Origin: Macrotis lagotis
Lineage: Eukaryota > Chordata > Mammalia > Peramelemorphia > Peramelidae
Length of the DNA: 64,000 nt
NCBI RefSeq assembly: GCF_037893015.1
Contig: NC_133660.1
Span: forward strand, 279,393,567 to 279,457,566
Direction: 5' to 3'
The position numbers and the translations under genes were made by a program. Below, piece by piece: positions 22,716 to 35,860 of this stretch (position 1 is the first letter of the stretch; each line of letters starts with the position of its first letter). The notes below the pieces were generated by a model, which saw nothing but the letters and a program-made list of their open reading frames with translations, was not told the DNA's origin and made no database searches.

Positions 22716-25094
22716 GTGAACCCCTCCCCCCCAAGGGAAGAGACCTGTACCTATGTAAAACTAGCGTTCCATGCTCTTGGGAGCTAGCTCCCTGAATGTA
22801 TCCTTTCTGTTTTTGTTCTATCCTCACCTTGTCACCTACTCTCATCACTGGGAAAAAGGACTCTGGACAAAAGATGCCATGGAATATCATAAGACTGTGG
22901 GCTCCATTTGTCACTATTTCTAATAAGTTCTTAAACCCTTTGGTAGAAAGACATCCCCCTCCCCAACCTCAAAACTTCACAGAGCTCTCTGAAGTTTTGA
23001 AGAATGTGAAAAGGTGACAAAGGCCTTCTTGGATTACAGTTGGCTGGAGGATCATCTCATTCCTGGATGGCATTCCCAGGCCTGATCCAGATATAGATGG
23101 CCTCACTGAGCTGTCAGGCCCTTTTTAGTTTGGCCATAGTTTGAATGCCAATATTGCCTTTGAAGACATGGTTGAGTATCCTTCCTTCTATAAAAGTACA
23201 GCCTAGTCTGTAAGATAGACCATTGAACTTGAGAGCATCACAAGAGAAAGGGGGAGTCATTCAGGGGGATAGTTTTTGATATGGAAAGTCAGGAATGAGA
23301 TGAGCCCAGGTTGCCATAACATACTGGGGGGAGGGAGAAGATGTATGGGAGAAGGGAAAAGATGCCTCTTTCCCATCTCCCTTGGGAAGGAAGTCTTAGT
23401 CCTGGAAGGAATTTTAAAAGCAGACAGCGCAGGGGGAAGCTCTGAATCCAAGATCTCTTCCATTTTGGCATTCTGCTTCAGTATTTCCTTCTGTTCTATG
23501 CAGCTTAAAGGATAATCAGAGGATAACAGATTGCAAAGGGATTTTTAAAAGGTGAGAAATGCATTCATACTTTAATTCATTCATTTGCTGAACTAAGAAA
23601 TAACCCTTAGAGGACCTTAAAAGGAATCCCCAGGTGCAGGCAGTCCTCGAGACCTGGGAGGGATATCTCACTTCATCCAGAAGATTCAGGATCAAATCTC
23701 CTGTTGTGGATTTTGATTCCATAGCTAGACCATCCTAGGGGACCCTGCTAGAATTCTGGGGGCACCATACAGATGAGTCATCATTGGGTTGGGAAAATCA
23801 GTTGAAAAATCAGAAGGTCTCAAAAGGTTTTCCAAATGAGATCTTCTAAGAACTCCCAGATATTCATTCATTCAATTAGTCATGCAAAAGACATTTGTGA
23901 AGCCCTGTGACTCTAAGTTCATCATTGTGGCAGGATGCAAAGATACCTGGGACACAGGTCCACTCTTAAGGAATTCCTAACTGGCATAGCAACTGATACA
24001 TAGCAAGAACTCAACCTTTGTTTGTTGAGTCATTGGATGGTAATAAGGTCAGGTGTCTATCCCAATGGCTCTGAGGACCAAGGATCCTCAGAGGTCATCA
24101 TTTACAGATGAGAAAACTAAAGGCTTCCCTTAGACATTAAGTGATTTACCTAGGATCACATAGATAAAAAGCTTCAGGGTCAACATTTGAATCTAAATTC
24201 GACTCTCTTTTATGAAGGAAAGTAAGATGTGGAGAGAAATATACATCCAGGCAAAGTCCACTGAGAAACACGAGGAGGAAAAGAACCCATCTATTGGGAG
24301 AATCCAAGGTATCCCAGAGGAGGGTGAGTGGGATAGGATTATAGGTAGCCCCTTCCAGGTATGGGGGTGACAGTGTGAGCAATTTAAACCTATTAAAAAA
24401 ACAACCAGGAGAAAAGGAAGAAAAGATTCAATATAGAAGTCAAGACTCACATGATGGGTCTGTTCAGGAACAGGAAAAGTGGCCATGGGTGGCCCTTTCA
24501 GGTAAGGTGTCCCAAGTCTAACATTCCCTGGGTCCTGGCTGCAGTGTGGTCAATCAGCCAGCAGGGGGAGAAAAAATGAAGCCCCCCCCCCCCTTCCAAA
24601 ATTGTCACAGTAGAGCAAAGATGAGAGGATAGAGAGAATGAAATCCAAATCCCAATCCCGACCAAAATAACTCTTTTCCTGAGGTGTGGAAGGTAAAGCA
24701 GAGATCCCTCCCCCCAGAACCAGTAGGAAAGAAAAACCCCAGGAGCAGCTGTAGGACAGCCCAAAATGTATAAGCATGTGTAGCCAGGAAGTAAGAGAGG
24801 CAGATGGGAGACCCCAAAGTAAGAGGGGCAGCAACCTCTCCTCACATGCCCCTTTAGCCTGGGTCACTTAAAGGGTCTGACTGTCCGCGACACCCTGAGG
24901 ATGAAGCAACCTCCTTTTAATTCTCCCAGATGAAACCGGAGTGAAGGATCTTAGACCTTTGGGGATCCCAGAAGACAGTCTGGAAGTCTGCTGCTGGGCT
25001 ATCTCCAGAGAATATAGGGTGTCGAGAGGACTCTTGCCTCAATCCAAGGCCAAGGATAAGGGGTTGTTGGGAGAACAGGTTAAGCTGGGAGTTT

Positions 25095-25215
25095 CATTTC
25101 GCAAATATTAAGTGCCTACTGTGTGCAAAGGTCTGAGGGAGAAACAAAACACAGTTGAGACATCATTCCTGCCCTCAGGGAGCTCACGCTCTATTAGGGA
25201 GATGAGGTAGAAACA
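25095..25215 (+). mobile_element. L2 LINE 3' fragment
   Basis: AAGTGCCTACTGTGTGCAAA ... CCCTCAGGGAGCTCACGCTC is the standard L2 3' phrase. Confidence 0.75.
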
Positions 25216-26634
25216 GCCTTCTCCAGTCCACACTTATGTAGCAAATCTTCTAGAAAGGACTCAGTGGCATGGTGAGTGAGGTTTAACTACTGCTTTCCCC
25301 CAAGAGAATGTAAACCTTCCTGGGTCTGTCTTGGGCTGGCCTGGGCATTGTAAACTACTGGACTGAAGCTGGCATCCTCAGAAAGGTCCCTGGGGCCCCA
25401 GGAGCTTCTGCTGGGGTTACCTTGCTTCTCAGTGATAGAAGGGATCATGCTCCTCTGTCTAGAAGGGGCTCCTCTTTGCCCCCATCTGAAGCTCTCATCC
25501 TTAGGTCCCACACCATTTTAGTTGAGTCTTCTGTCTCTTTGCCTTCCAATGGCCAGAGTAGGTCCTCTCTGTATGCAGTAAGCAGTTAATAACACTTGTC
25601 AAATTGAATGACTTGAGAATCCCTAAAGGTGCGGCAGTTCTTTCTAGCTCTTCCATCCAGTATCATGTAGTTCCTTTGAAATTAATTTAATTTTACATAT
25701 ATTTATTTAGAGCTTCTGATTCTAAATCTGATGACTTCAGGGACCTCAGGGAGCTCAGTAAAGATGCTGGTGGGTTATCACGGTCCTGTCCATGAGGTTC
25801 CCAAGCAGTTGAGGGTCCCTCCCCTCTCCAAAACTGAGCATCTTTCTGGAGAAGGGAAGCCAGGAAAAGAATGGCAAAGCCCTCAGCCCCAGGTCATCAC
25901 TTTACAGTCAACCAAAGGAGTCTCCTTGGTGAATATGAGAGGATGGGAATGGGGGACCAGTGGGATGCATGCAAGCACAAATGTGTATATAAGATTTATG
26001 GCAGTGGGTAGTCAGTCACCTGCTCTGGGTCAGAGAACCTGTGGTTCCCTATATCTCCTCCCCCCAGCAGAAGCTGCCTTCGGATGCATTTTTCCACAAT
26101 GAAGATTCTGTTTCCCATACTGAGAAATTTCTAGATTATCTTTAATGGAGTGACAATCAACAAGCAGAGTGGTAAAAATAATTGCGCTATACGGAAGATT
26201 TTCCCTAAGTCAGAAAGTCCTGAAGACTTGGAAGCTAGAAACTATCTTCACTGCCTTCACTGCAAACCTCTGAGGCTTGAACATAATTGACAGATGTCAA
26301 AGTGGAGTGGGGGTAGGAGAGCTTTCCATTGAGCTCATGTGGCCATGGGTATAACAGGACAGAGGTTCATAGATTTGGAGACAGAGAGGATGCTATAGCT
26401 GGGAGGACTCTGCCATCTGCACCACCTATGGAGCCTGAGGCTAAACTGGCTACACCGTGTACCCTGGGACAGCCATCTTCCCCTCTGGGATTCAGTTTCT
26501 TCCTCTGTAAAATAAAAGCATTTAACTGAATAACTTGTTAAGTCCCTTCCAGCCCTAACTTATCATTGTAGATGGGTGGGAAGGGGCCTCAAAGGCTAAC
26601 TAGATCCTCCAGGGTCTGTATGAAACCTTTGTTA

Positions 26635-26835
26635 TTGTTCAGTTGTGTCCAAGTTTTCATGACCCCATTTGGAGTTTTCTTGACAAAGATACTGGAGTGG
26701 TTTGCCATTCCCTTCTCCAGCTCATTTTATAGATGAGGAAACTGAGACAAAAAAGTGAGGTGACTTGTCCAGGGTCACACAACTAGAAAGTATCTGTGGA
26801 TAGATTTGAATTCAGGAAGACTCGTGGCTCTGGTC
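26635..26835 (-). mobile_element. CORE-SINE/MIR-related repeat
   Basis: GTTATTGTTCAGTTGTGTCC, ACCCCATTTGGAGTTTTCTT, GATACTGGAGTGGTTTGCCA and GATGAGGAAACTGAGACA occur in order; same family as 5080-5275 but with the 5' part present. Confidence 0.7.
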
Positions 26836-27815
26836 ACTATAGTAGCATCCCCTAGCTGGCCAGATCTACAGAATGGGCACACAATCACTATCATTTCCAA
26901 CCATCACCATGCATGTAACAGTGGATACAGAGCTATCCTTCAGGGCCAGGATGTTTCTGGGGTGCTCACTTTTGATCTATGGGATCCTGGGAAAATCACT
27001 CAGTCTCTCCATGCCTCAGTTTCCTCATGCCACAAATGGATTTGGTGAGCTCCAAAATCTCTTCTAGCTTTCAAATAAAGGATAATCCAAAAGCTTTTTC
27101 AGGGATGGCCTGAGGAAGCGTTCAGTCACTCACTGAGCAGGCCTGTATGAAGCAGAGCCCCTGAGCCTAGCACTGTGCCAGTAGCTGCAGGTCTGCAGAG
27201 GTCACAAACAGGAAACAGCGGCCCTTGCCTCCAGTGACCATCATTCCAAGCGCTAAACAGAAATCCTTGCCATGTTCTAGTTGAGGACATATTCTTGTTC
27301 TTGCGTGAAGGCTGATGGGAAGGGTAGAGAGACTGAAGAGGAGGGAAAGGATCCTGACAGTGGCGAGGGCTGGGCTTTGTGGGGGGGACAGGAGAGAAGG
27401 GGAGGCTACACAACTTGGCTGGATCAATCTTTGAGGGGAGAGCGGACTTCCTCCTTTGGCCCCTAGGAGGCAGTACTGGAAGGGGGTGAGGAAGACTACA
27501 AAAAGGGGAGATAGAGACTCTATAAACAAGTGGGGCTGTCCCATGTTACTGGAAGCTTTCTAGAAGACACTGGTTGAGTTGTTTCTTTGTTTTGATTTGG
27601 TTCTTCCTTCTCCACATGATTACTGTGGATGTCTAATTAGCAGGGTTAGACACGTAGAGACTATAGTAAATTTCTGTCAGAGGAAGCAAGGGAGGGAAAG
27701 GTGGGAGGGAGAACAGTGTAAAACGCAAAAGTCAGCAAAAATGATTGTTGAAAACGACCATTGCATGTAGGTGGCAAAATAAACAAATAAAATATTATTT
27801 CCTCTAAGAAGAAGG

Positions 27816-27986
27816 AGGGGGCAGCTAGGTGGCGCAGTGCATAGAGCACCGGCCCTGGAGTCAGGAGGACCTGGGTTCAAATCCGGCCTCAGACACTTAA
27901 TCATTACCTAGCTGTGTGGCCTGGGGCAAGTCACTTAACCCCATTGCCTTGCAAAAAAAAACAACTAAAAAAAACAACTAAAAATA
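27816..27986 (+). mobile_element. Marsupial SINE, + strand
   Basis: Close to family consensus from GGGGCAGCTAGGTGGCGCAG to an (AAAAAACAACTA)n tail; imperfect AAGAAGGAGG-type direct repeat on both sides. Confidence 0.9.
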
Positions 27987-28228
27987 AAAGGAAGAGGAAG
28001 AAGGAGGAGGAGAAAAGGAGGGAGGGAGGGAGGGAGGAAGGAAGGGAGGAAGGGAGGAAGGGAGGAAGGAAGAAGATACTGGTTGATAAGCTCTGAAGGA
28101 GATTCTCGTTAGCTTGACCTTGGATTGCATGGCTTCTTAAGTCCCTCCCACCCAACTCTCTCTGTCTCTGTGTTTCTTTGTGTGTCTCTATCTCTCTGTC
28201 TCTCTGTCTGTCTCTGTCTCTGTCTGTC

Positions 28229-28286
<58 letters not shown>

Positions 28287-28308
28287 CCTCCCTCCCTCTG
28301 TGTGTATG
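27987..28308. repeat. Purine tract (GGGA/GGAA)n then pyrimidine tract (TC)n
   Basis: 27990-28077 is almost all purine (GGGA and GGAA units). 28158-28308 is TC/TGTC repeat ending in TCCC units. The two are partly complementary across 80 bp of unique sequence. Confidence 0.9.
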
Positions 28309-28789
28309 TGTTTGTTTGTCTCTGTTGTGTTTCTGTGTCTCTCTGTCTCCTCTCTCATACACAGACACAGACACACAGACACACAACAGCGAGATAGTAG
28401 AGAGTATATGATGATGGTAGTCAACAAGATCCAGGGGCAGCAGAAATGATGAGAATGATGAAATGATGGTTCAGGGTGGGCAAGGAGATGCCCTCAAGGC
28501 AGGGCCTGTCGTCCCTGTGGTCCAGTATCTTCCTTCTTGCCAGGTCTCCCACCCAAGGGGTCCTGAGCCTCAGACTTGGGTCTGCCTCCCCCCCCCCCAT
28601 GCCCCACAGGCCTGGCAGACACACACTCAGAATGGCAAGCCAAGGGCTGGGGGCCAGAGTGGGATAGTGCACCGAGATCTCTGAGGAACTGAGGCCACTC
28701 CTTGGCCCCCTCCCCCTCTTGCATCCCTGGGGCTCACCTCCATGCCCACGTTATTTTCAGCCTCCCTTTTCTTCCCTTTGAGCCTCCTT

Positions 28790-29000
28790 TTGAAGCCTAA
28801 TATATCTCTGCCTTGGCCCAGAGGCCAGGTCTGCTGACACCCTAATCCCTGGAGCGCAACTGGAGCATTTCAAGAACAGCAGCAAGGGCCGCTGACCTGA
28901 TTTACAGCCTCTGAATGCAGCTGTGTGTTCCCGGACTCTGCTGCCCAGCCGGCCCAAGGGAGCCATCACCAGAAAGGAGGCCACCCCAGGCCAGAGGGTG
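28790..29000. other. Unique, GC-richer segment; candidate conserved non-coding DNA
   Basis: GC-rich relative to surroundings, no repeat signature, contains CpGs (GGAGCGCAACTGGAGCATTT; GGGCCGCTGACCTGATTTAC). I cannot test conservation here; proposed only as a candidate. Confidence 0.3.
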
Positions 29001-29329
29001 GCCAGGGCCTCCTGATGTCCCAGACCCCAAGGGCTTCCCTCAGGGAAAGAGACTGCTAAGCCAGGGCACTCCCATGGACTCTGAGAAGGCTGATGACCCA
29101 CCAGCTCTTGGAAAGGACCATTCCCAGCCACAGACACCATGGAAGAGTACCTTGGACTGATAGACGAGACCTGGATTTGAGTCCTGACTCGGTGACAGAG
29201 AGCAAGTCATTTTCCTTCTGAGGTGTCATCCAGGCCTCTCTAATAGAGGAAAAGTGAATGACATTCCCAGAATCAACAACTCATTTGTGTATGGTGAAGG
29301 GCATAGAAGGTTCTCAACTTTACAGTCAG

Positions 29330-30120
29330 GTCAAGTCTTCCTATTCTCTCTTCATCCTCCATATCCAAAAAGGTACCACCATGGTCCTCCCTTCTCTCTA
29401 CTCACTTGCTCTAGTCCTGGCTCTCCCCTGGATTATGGCCATAGCCTCCTCTCAGGCTTCCCTGCCTCCAGTCTACTCTCTTTTCAAATATCCCTAGGAC
29501 AGCAGCCAAAACCAACCGAAGCAGTCTTCTGAACACCCACGACTGACCAGTGACCATCAATCCAGTGATATTTTATTGACTTTGGAATAAAAGACAGATT
29601 CCTCAAGCTCTTCCCCTCCAGTATTACTTCCCATTACCCCCTCTCACACAGCCCATTTTCTAGAACAACAAATTTCCTTGTTGTTCTTCAGGCTCAACAT
29701 TCCATTTCCCATCACCAAGCCTTTGCACTCATTCCCAGTGCCTCAGGTCTAGAATATTTTCCTTCCTCCATTTGTGTGCAGCCTCTTCTGATCCCAGAGA
29801 CATTTGGAGTTCCTCCTTTTCAGACCACTGGTATTTGCTTCTCTTTCCCCATCCACAGTAGGAGGTCAGACTCCAAGGAGCAATGACTTTATTTTATTTA
29901 TCTATTTATCTATTTATTTTTTGCAAGGCAAACAGGGTTAAGTGGCTTGCCCAAGACCACACAGCTAGGTAATTAGTAAGTGTTTGAGACCGGATTTGAA
30001 CCCAGGTACTCGTGCCTCCAGGGCCAGTGCTTTATCCACTGCGCCACCTAGCCGCCCCTAACCTTATTTTATTTTAGCTTTGTATCACCTGGTCAATCGA
30101 AAATCTGCAATAAATATTTA
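29330..30120 (+). mobile_element. L2 LINE 3' region
   Basis: TGATATTTTATTGACTTTGG-type pyrimidine-rich text, CCAAGCCTTTGCACTCATTC, GCCTCAGGTCTAGAATATTT and the terminal GCAATAAATATTTATCAAAC match L2 ORF 3' end plus UTR in order. Split by the SINE at 29891-30058. Confidence 0.65.
29891..30058 (-). mobile_element. Marsupial SINE, antisense, inside L2
   Basis: TTTTTTGCAAGGCAAACAGG to GCGCCACCTAGCCGCCCC. TTATTTTATTT repeats on both sides act as the probable target duplication. Confidence 0.9.
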
Positions 30121-30479
30121 TCAAACTGGATGTATTGGAGGTTAGTAGTTGTCGATGAAAAGAACTCAAGACTTTGGGAGACCTTTAGTGGGATTCTGGT
30201 CCAAATCTGACACTTTTGTATGGGGGAGAGGATTTTTCAGATAGCTAGCTGTCATCTTGGAAAAGAAAGATCATAAACTCGAAGGAAGAAGACCGAGGAT
30301 TGTGCATTTTAACTTGATGAAAAAGAAGACAAGAGACTATGTAGTGTAGAATGTACCTTTGCTGTGGTACAGAGGTATGTGAGGTTCACCTCCCCCAACT
30401 GCCTCAGAGAGCAGAAACAGGCCTCAGTAGCTTCATGATCCTACCCCGACCTCCCCCAACAAATGGCTGAGCCCCCTCA

Positions 30480-30920
30480 ATATTCCCTACCCTTCTCCAG
30501 GCATGGGTCTCCCGGCGTTATTGAATGTCGAAAGCCCAAAGGATTCCCAGGATTTGGGGGCAGTGACTCACCACAAAGTTATGATGTTCCCTTGGAGGGG
30601 GTTCCCAGGGCTCTGTCTTTTCAAAGGTTTTACTTGGAGGGGGGAAGAGAAAGAATTCTGACAGCAAAGATTTCACTGGGTGGCCTAAAGCCAAAATAAC
30701 CCATCAATTTAACCCCCAAATCAATCAATCGGTGAAGAAGTGGGGGTAGAGAACAGAGTAGGAGGGTGATCAGGCAAGTCAAGTGTCTGGCTTGGGAAGG
30801 AAGGCAAGACAGCCCCATGATTGACTGCATTTTTCCCTCTCCAGCTGGTGGGGGGCGGCGGGTGTGGCATGTCAAGGGCGCATGCCTCCCTAAGATGCAG
30901 ACACAGTTGGCCGACCCAGA
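30480..30920. other. Unique CpG-containing segment; candidate conserved non-coding DNA
   Basis: Non-repetitive, several CpGs (CCCGGCGTTATTGAATGTCG; GGGGCGGCGGGTGTGGCATG). No ORF with family resemblance. Candidate only. Confidence 0.3.
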
Positions 30921-31209
30921 GGGTTGGATCCATCGTTCTTAAAAATTCAGAAGATTCTCATTAATCTGGGATTCAGGGGGTTGGAATGTGGAGCCCCAGT
31001 GGTAAAATGATCTGATAGAACTTTGCCTCAGTTTCCCCATCTGCAAAATGGGGAGAATGATCCCTATACTGCCTCCTGTACAAGACTAATGGGACACTTA
31101 GGGAAAACAATGAATAGAAAAGCAGGTTGTAATGAATCAATCAGTCAAACATGCGGTACTATTACTGCTACCGCCACTACTCCAGCTCTGACTACGATGA
31201 CCCTACTAC

Positions 31210-31375
31210 CACCAGCTAACCTTCCTATGGCGCTTTAAGGTTTACAAGGCACTTTTAATTTGTTGTTCCATTCGGTCCTCACAACTTTATGAGGAAGGTG
31301 CTATTTTTATCCAGATGAAGAAACTGAGGCTGCCAGAGTGACCTGTCCAATGTCACACATCTCCTGCCATGAATC
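31210..31375 (-). mobile_element. MIR, antisense
   Basis: CGCTTTAAGGTTTACAAGGC, CCTCACAACTTTATGAGGAA, AAGAAACTGAGGCTGCCAGA in the order expected for antisense MIR. Confidence 0.75.
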
Positions 31376-31708
31376 AAACACAGCCCTGGCAATACAGAGA
31401 CAAAATGAACCCAGTCCTACTCTAAAAGAACTTCTCCCCTATTGAGGAATAGAGAGCATAGATAGATTGATCCTAGCTGCAACTTACTTGTATACAGTTG
31501 AAATGTATGTCTTACATTAAATTGTGATCTCCTTGAGGCTTTTCTATTGCCAGGACTTGGGCATATAGAGACTGTTTAATAAATGTTTAGTGATTAAATA
31601 TACCCAAAGGTTAGAAGATGGAGGGGGGGGCACCAGTAGCTCATCTGCCCATGCCAGTCCCATCCTTAAAAAAAACCTCATGATGCCATGATGCCATACC
31701 GCTACCAC

Positions 31709-32420
31709 CCTCTCTCTCTCTCTCTCTCTCTCCTTTAACTGTCTTCATTCACTATCTCCACTTTCTCTCCCCTCTCTCCACTTCAAGCCCTCACAGTTTG
31801 TTTTCCGATCTCAACATTTTGCTGAAACTACCCTCTCCAAAGTTACCAGAGATCTCTTCATTGTCCAGTGGAACAGCCTTTTCTCAGTCCCCTGCTCCTG
31901 GATCTCTCCCATCCTTTGATACTGGCACCCTCTTCTTCTAGTACCTCCACATTTTAGGGTCACTGTTCTCTCTCCTACATATCTTATGGCTTCTTTTTGG
32001 TCTTTTGCTGGATCTTCATCCAGGTCATGCCCCTAGTGGGCATTCCCCATTATTCCTCTTCTCCCTAGAAACCAGGATTTTTATGTTTTTCCTATCATGG
32101 ACCCTTTTGGCACTCTGTTAAACCTGACCCCTTCTCAAAACAATGCTTTTAAGTATATAAAATAAAATACATAGCATAACAAAAGAAAGCAATTATATTG
32201 AAATACAACTATCATTTTTTAAGTTCACAAACCCCAAGTTAAGAACCCCTGCTTTATATTATCTCACTTGGTGATCTCATCAGTTCTCATGGATTCAATT
32301 ATGATTCTGATGGGAATGGTCCTCAGATCTATATAATCCAGCCCTAAAGTCTTTCTCCTGAGCTCTATTTTTACCTTATTTGTCATTTGGATATCTTAAA
32401 CTGAATATTCCATAGGCATC
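31709..32420 (+). mobile_element. (TC)n microsatellite followed by L2 LINE ORF fragment
   Basis: TC repeat at 31709-31732. Then L2-type text: AGTTACCAGAGATCTCTTCA, CAGTCCCCTGCTCCTGGATC, CTCCTACATATCTTATGGCT. A related second piece lies near 32595-32760 (GCACTGGTGACCACACTGTC). Confidence 0.6.
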
Positions 32421-33934
32421 TCAATATATCTAAAACAACTCATCCTTTCCCACTCCATTGTAATAGCTTCTAATTGGTGTCTAGGTCAATCCATGAGTAA
32501 CAAAGACAAGGTCTGAATGTAACTCCTCTCTGTCCCGAAATGCTTCTATGTTCTAGAGATAGGATTGGCATGATATGGCAAATGATTAGATATGGTCTTT
32601 TCTCAGTCCCCTTCCTTTCTGACCTGTTTTCCTCTTTGGCACTGGTGACCACACTGTCCTCCCAGACACTCTTTTTTGTATTCTCTCTTGGTTTCCACCT
32701 CTCATGATGATCCCCGTTTCAGTCTACTTTTCTGGATCATTATCCACATCATGTCTCACAGCTGTAGCTGTTTTCCAGGATGGTGATATCTAGTAGGAGA
32801 AATTGGCACTGAAAACTGAGGTTCGGAAGAGACAAACATTGGCTATGTAGATTAGGGAGCCATATTTTAGGAATGATAATTGAACCCACAGGACTAGACC
32901 AGATAAGAAGAAAGGAAAGAACTCTTTGGATAGGAGGGGATCCACAAGCATTGGGTAGGAAATGGATGATGATGTTAATCTTTCAGTGAAGAAAGAGGAG
33001 ACATGAGACAGCCTGGAGAGTCAGAAGGAAGCAGGCCATGGAAGGAAAATATATACAGCTTAAGGGGATGACCAATAGTGGCCAGAGTTTCAGATGAGTC
33101 AAGGAGAGAGAGATATGAGAAGTCACTGGAATCAAAAATTGACTACGTTGGAGACGATACAGTCAAGTGGCAGGATCTTCTGGAATTCAAACTGTAGAAG
33201 TGAGTGGCTGGTAAAATGATTGGGACCTCTAGAGGACCTCTGGATGTCCTGAATCGACATGGTCCCTACCTAGATAAATCTACTATGAAATAATGTGAGC
33301 AAATATTGGAGTCAAAGGTGGCCATGTGGTCACAGTCTCCACAGCCTTATTTCTTAGAAAAAAAACAAAATGGGATTAGTTTGGATTCTTATTCAAGTGA
33401 AGTTAAGATCATGTGTCACTGAGGTCCCTTCGAAATCTGAGATGTGTTGATTCTGATCACTTAAAAGTCTTACAATTCTTTGCAAATTCCCTCCTTACCC
33501 CTCTCCCCAATGTTATCAAGAGAAAATCTTTGCAGGATCTTTTCTGATATGGGTAGGTGCAAATGTCATTTAAGAGGTGTGGAGAGGGCCAGGCTTTTCA
33601 ATTCAGCTCAGGGAGACTAGATGGAGCAGAACTGGGAAACATTCCCAGGACTGATAAGGAAGGCAATTGCAGGAAGAATTGAAATGGTCACTAGGTATTC
33701 ATCTCCTGAGGATGTGGAGATCAAGGCTTGCTTGAATGCCCCTGCACATTTAGCCAGGACCTGTCTATGGGAGGGTTAAAAGGAAGGTCACAGGAGCTCA
33801 AAACTAGGAAAGACGGGGGCTACTGATCTTACTACTGATCATGGGAAGAGAGGACTCCAAGTCAGCTATGGATGGGGCCTTAGCTTCCCCCCATTCTTCA
33901 GAAAGATAGTAAGGAGAAAGTTAGTAGGGAGAAA

Positions 33935-34030
33935 GAATTAAGCATACCTACTATGTGCTAAGTCCTTTTCTAGGGACTGAAAATACAAAGACAGCACCAT
34001 GGAACAGTTCTCACTCATAAGAGGAAGACA
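33935..34030 (+). mobile_element. L2 LINE 3' fragment
   Basis: CCTACTATGTGCTAAGTCCT followed by CTGAAAATACAAAGACAGCA; short diverged copy. Confidence 0.65.
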
Positions 34031-34780
34031 ATTTGGGAAAGAAATGACCAGAAAGCATGAAAGTGGCCAATCCTGTTTTGACACATGAATCAGTATATTG
34101 TAGGCACTTCATAATTGATGAATAAATGAATGGATTGGATTGTGTCATGGGAAGGGACCTGACACTGTGTGATCTTGGCCAAAGTACTTTTCCTTGGGAT
34201 CCTGTTCTCTTATTTGATCATGGGATTAAGGATCTAGTGCATGGAATTTTAGATGGTTAGAGCTATGAAGAACCTCAGAGAAAATGGTCATATAGATCAA
34301 CCCGCTCATTTCCTAAGTGAGGAAACGGAGACCCATTGAAATAAAGTAGCTTATAGTGAAGCCAGTATTTGAAGTGGAACTCATATCCAAGTCTCCTGAT
34401 TCCACATTCAGGGTTCTTGACATGAAACCAGACACAAGACAAGCAAATGGGCAACAATTAGGGACCCAGTGGATGTTCAGCTGTGGGGATGACAATGGAT
34501 TCCAGAGGTCTTCTGAAATCTGAATCAAAACCCTAGGAAGTCATAGTTGGGGGACCACATGGCTTTGTGAAGTTGGTCTAGGTCTTGATCCTCTTCTTTC
34601 CTTCTTTGATATGTCCCCAGTCTCCAGAGGGACACCCCAACTATGGGCAAGATTTCACTGTGTCCTTCCCTAGCCTCCTCACTCAAAAGGACAACACAGA
34701 AGAAAGATTTTTTGCTTTTTTAACGATAGTAAATTAAACTTTGTTAAAGTCTAAGCTTATATACCCCACTTTCCCCCCAA

Positions 34781-34833
34781 TACACACACACACACATGCA
34801 CACACATGCACGTGCACACGTGCATGCACACAC
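34781..34833. repeat. CA/CATG-rich microsatellite
   Basis: ACACACACACATGCACACACATGCACGTGCACACGTGCATGCACACAC type alternation; alternating purine-pyrimidine throughout. Confidence 0.85.
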
Positions 34834-35428
34834 GAAGAGTTGAGTGGGGGAGGGAGATGCCTTGTCAAGGCAGACTCACAAATCAATCTTTTGGAAGCCC
34901 AAACTTCCCAAGAAAAGAAGAGGGCTAAGAGAGCATTGTGTAACTTAACTCTGAGCCATTCCCACCATTCCCACAAATGAGATTCCAATCACTCGACTTG
35001 AAAAACTTTCCAGGCCTTGCTTCTCAATTGGAGGGACCCAAACTGAGTTCAATTGTTTCTGTGGTGAGATCATGTGTTTTTCTCTTCCCTTCGTTTTAAG
35101 TCTTAGGAGATGACCATCACTCAACAACTCTTTGTATTGTGACAGGGGGAAGAAGTTTGGAAAGAAACTAGCACTCCTCAAAGGCAGATATCTGTGTCAG
35201 CATCTCACATGGAGAAGGTTGCCACCCTCTGCGGACATTCCTCCAAGATCCAATCAGTATGGTACCGCATAGCCACAGTCTCTGACTCTTGATGGCCAAC
35301 CTGACTCTATCCACTGACACTCACACTTCCCGGGGTAAAAATAACAAATCAAAGAGAAACTATGATCTCCCCTGGATAAGAAGACACACTACAAACACTT
35401 GGAAGCATTCTGATCTATTCAACTGAAG

Positions 35429-35566
35429 TCAATCAATCAATCCACAAGGATTTGTTAAGCGTAAACCTTAGGCCAGGTACTGTGTTTGATATTGGAGATA
35501 CAAATACAAAATTGACCACAAAATCCCACTCCCAAGGAGCTGGTATTCTAACGAGGAAGACAACAA

Positions 35567-35613
<47 letters not shown>

Positions 35614-35860
35614 CATGAGCATAAAATGGATGAATACAAATATAAACACAATTCAATGCAACATAGCTCAGGAAAACACTGGCATTTGGAGAAATCATTT
35701 ATGTGAAGGATAGTATTGGAGCTGCATCATGAAGGAAGAGGGGAAACCTATGAAGTGGAGGAGCAGAGGGAAGAACAATTACTTTAGCAGCAGTGGATGG
35801 GCTAGAATGAGGAAGAGATTTGAGGCAAGTAAACTAATAAGGAGACTGCTTCAATAATAA
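35429..35860 (+). mobile_element. L2-like repeat split by CA microsatellite
   Basis: GGATTTGTTAAGCGTAAACC, GGAGATACAAATACAAAATT and CCAAGGAGCTGGTATTCTAA are L2 3' phrases. A (CA)n run of about 44 bp (35569-35612) follows. The trailing GATTTGAGGCAAGTAAACTA matches L2-associated sequence also seen at 3770 and 48085. Confidence 0.6.

Larger units (their letters stand above)
22716..27815. other. Intergenic, no gene seen
   Basis: Contains MIR pieces (about 24085-24200 antisense; 26375-26560 sense; 26985-27070 sense), a longer CORE-SINE-related element at 26635-26835, an L2 3' fragment at 25095-25215, and otherwise unique sequence. No exon with recognisable protein similarity. Confidence 0.6.

Noticed and set aside
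22343..22787. Cysteine/leucine-rich open frame as a secreted protein gene
   Set aside because: Decayed CTGCCTGC-type repeat with pyrimidine bias; no splice sites or homology.
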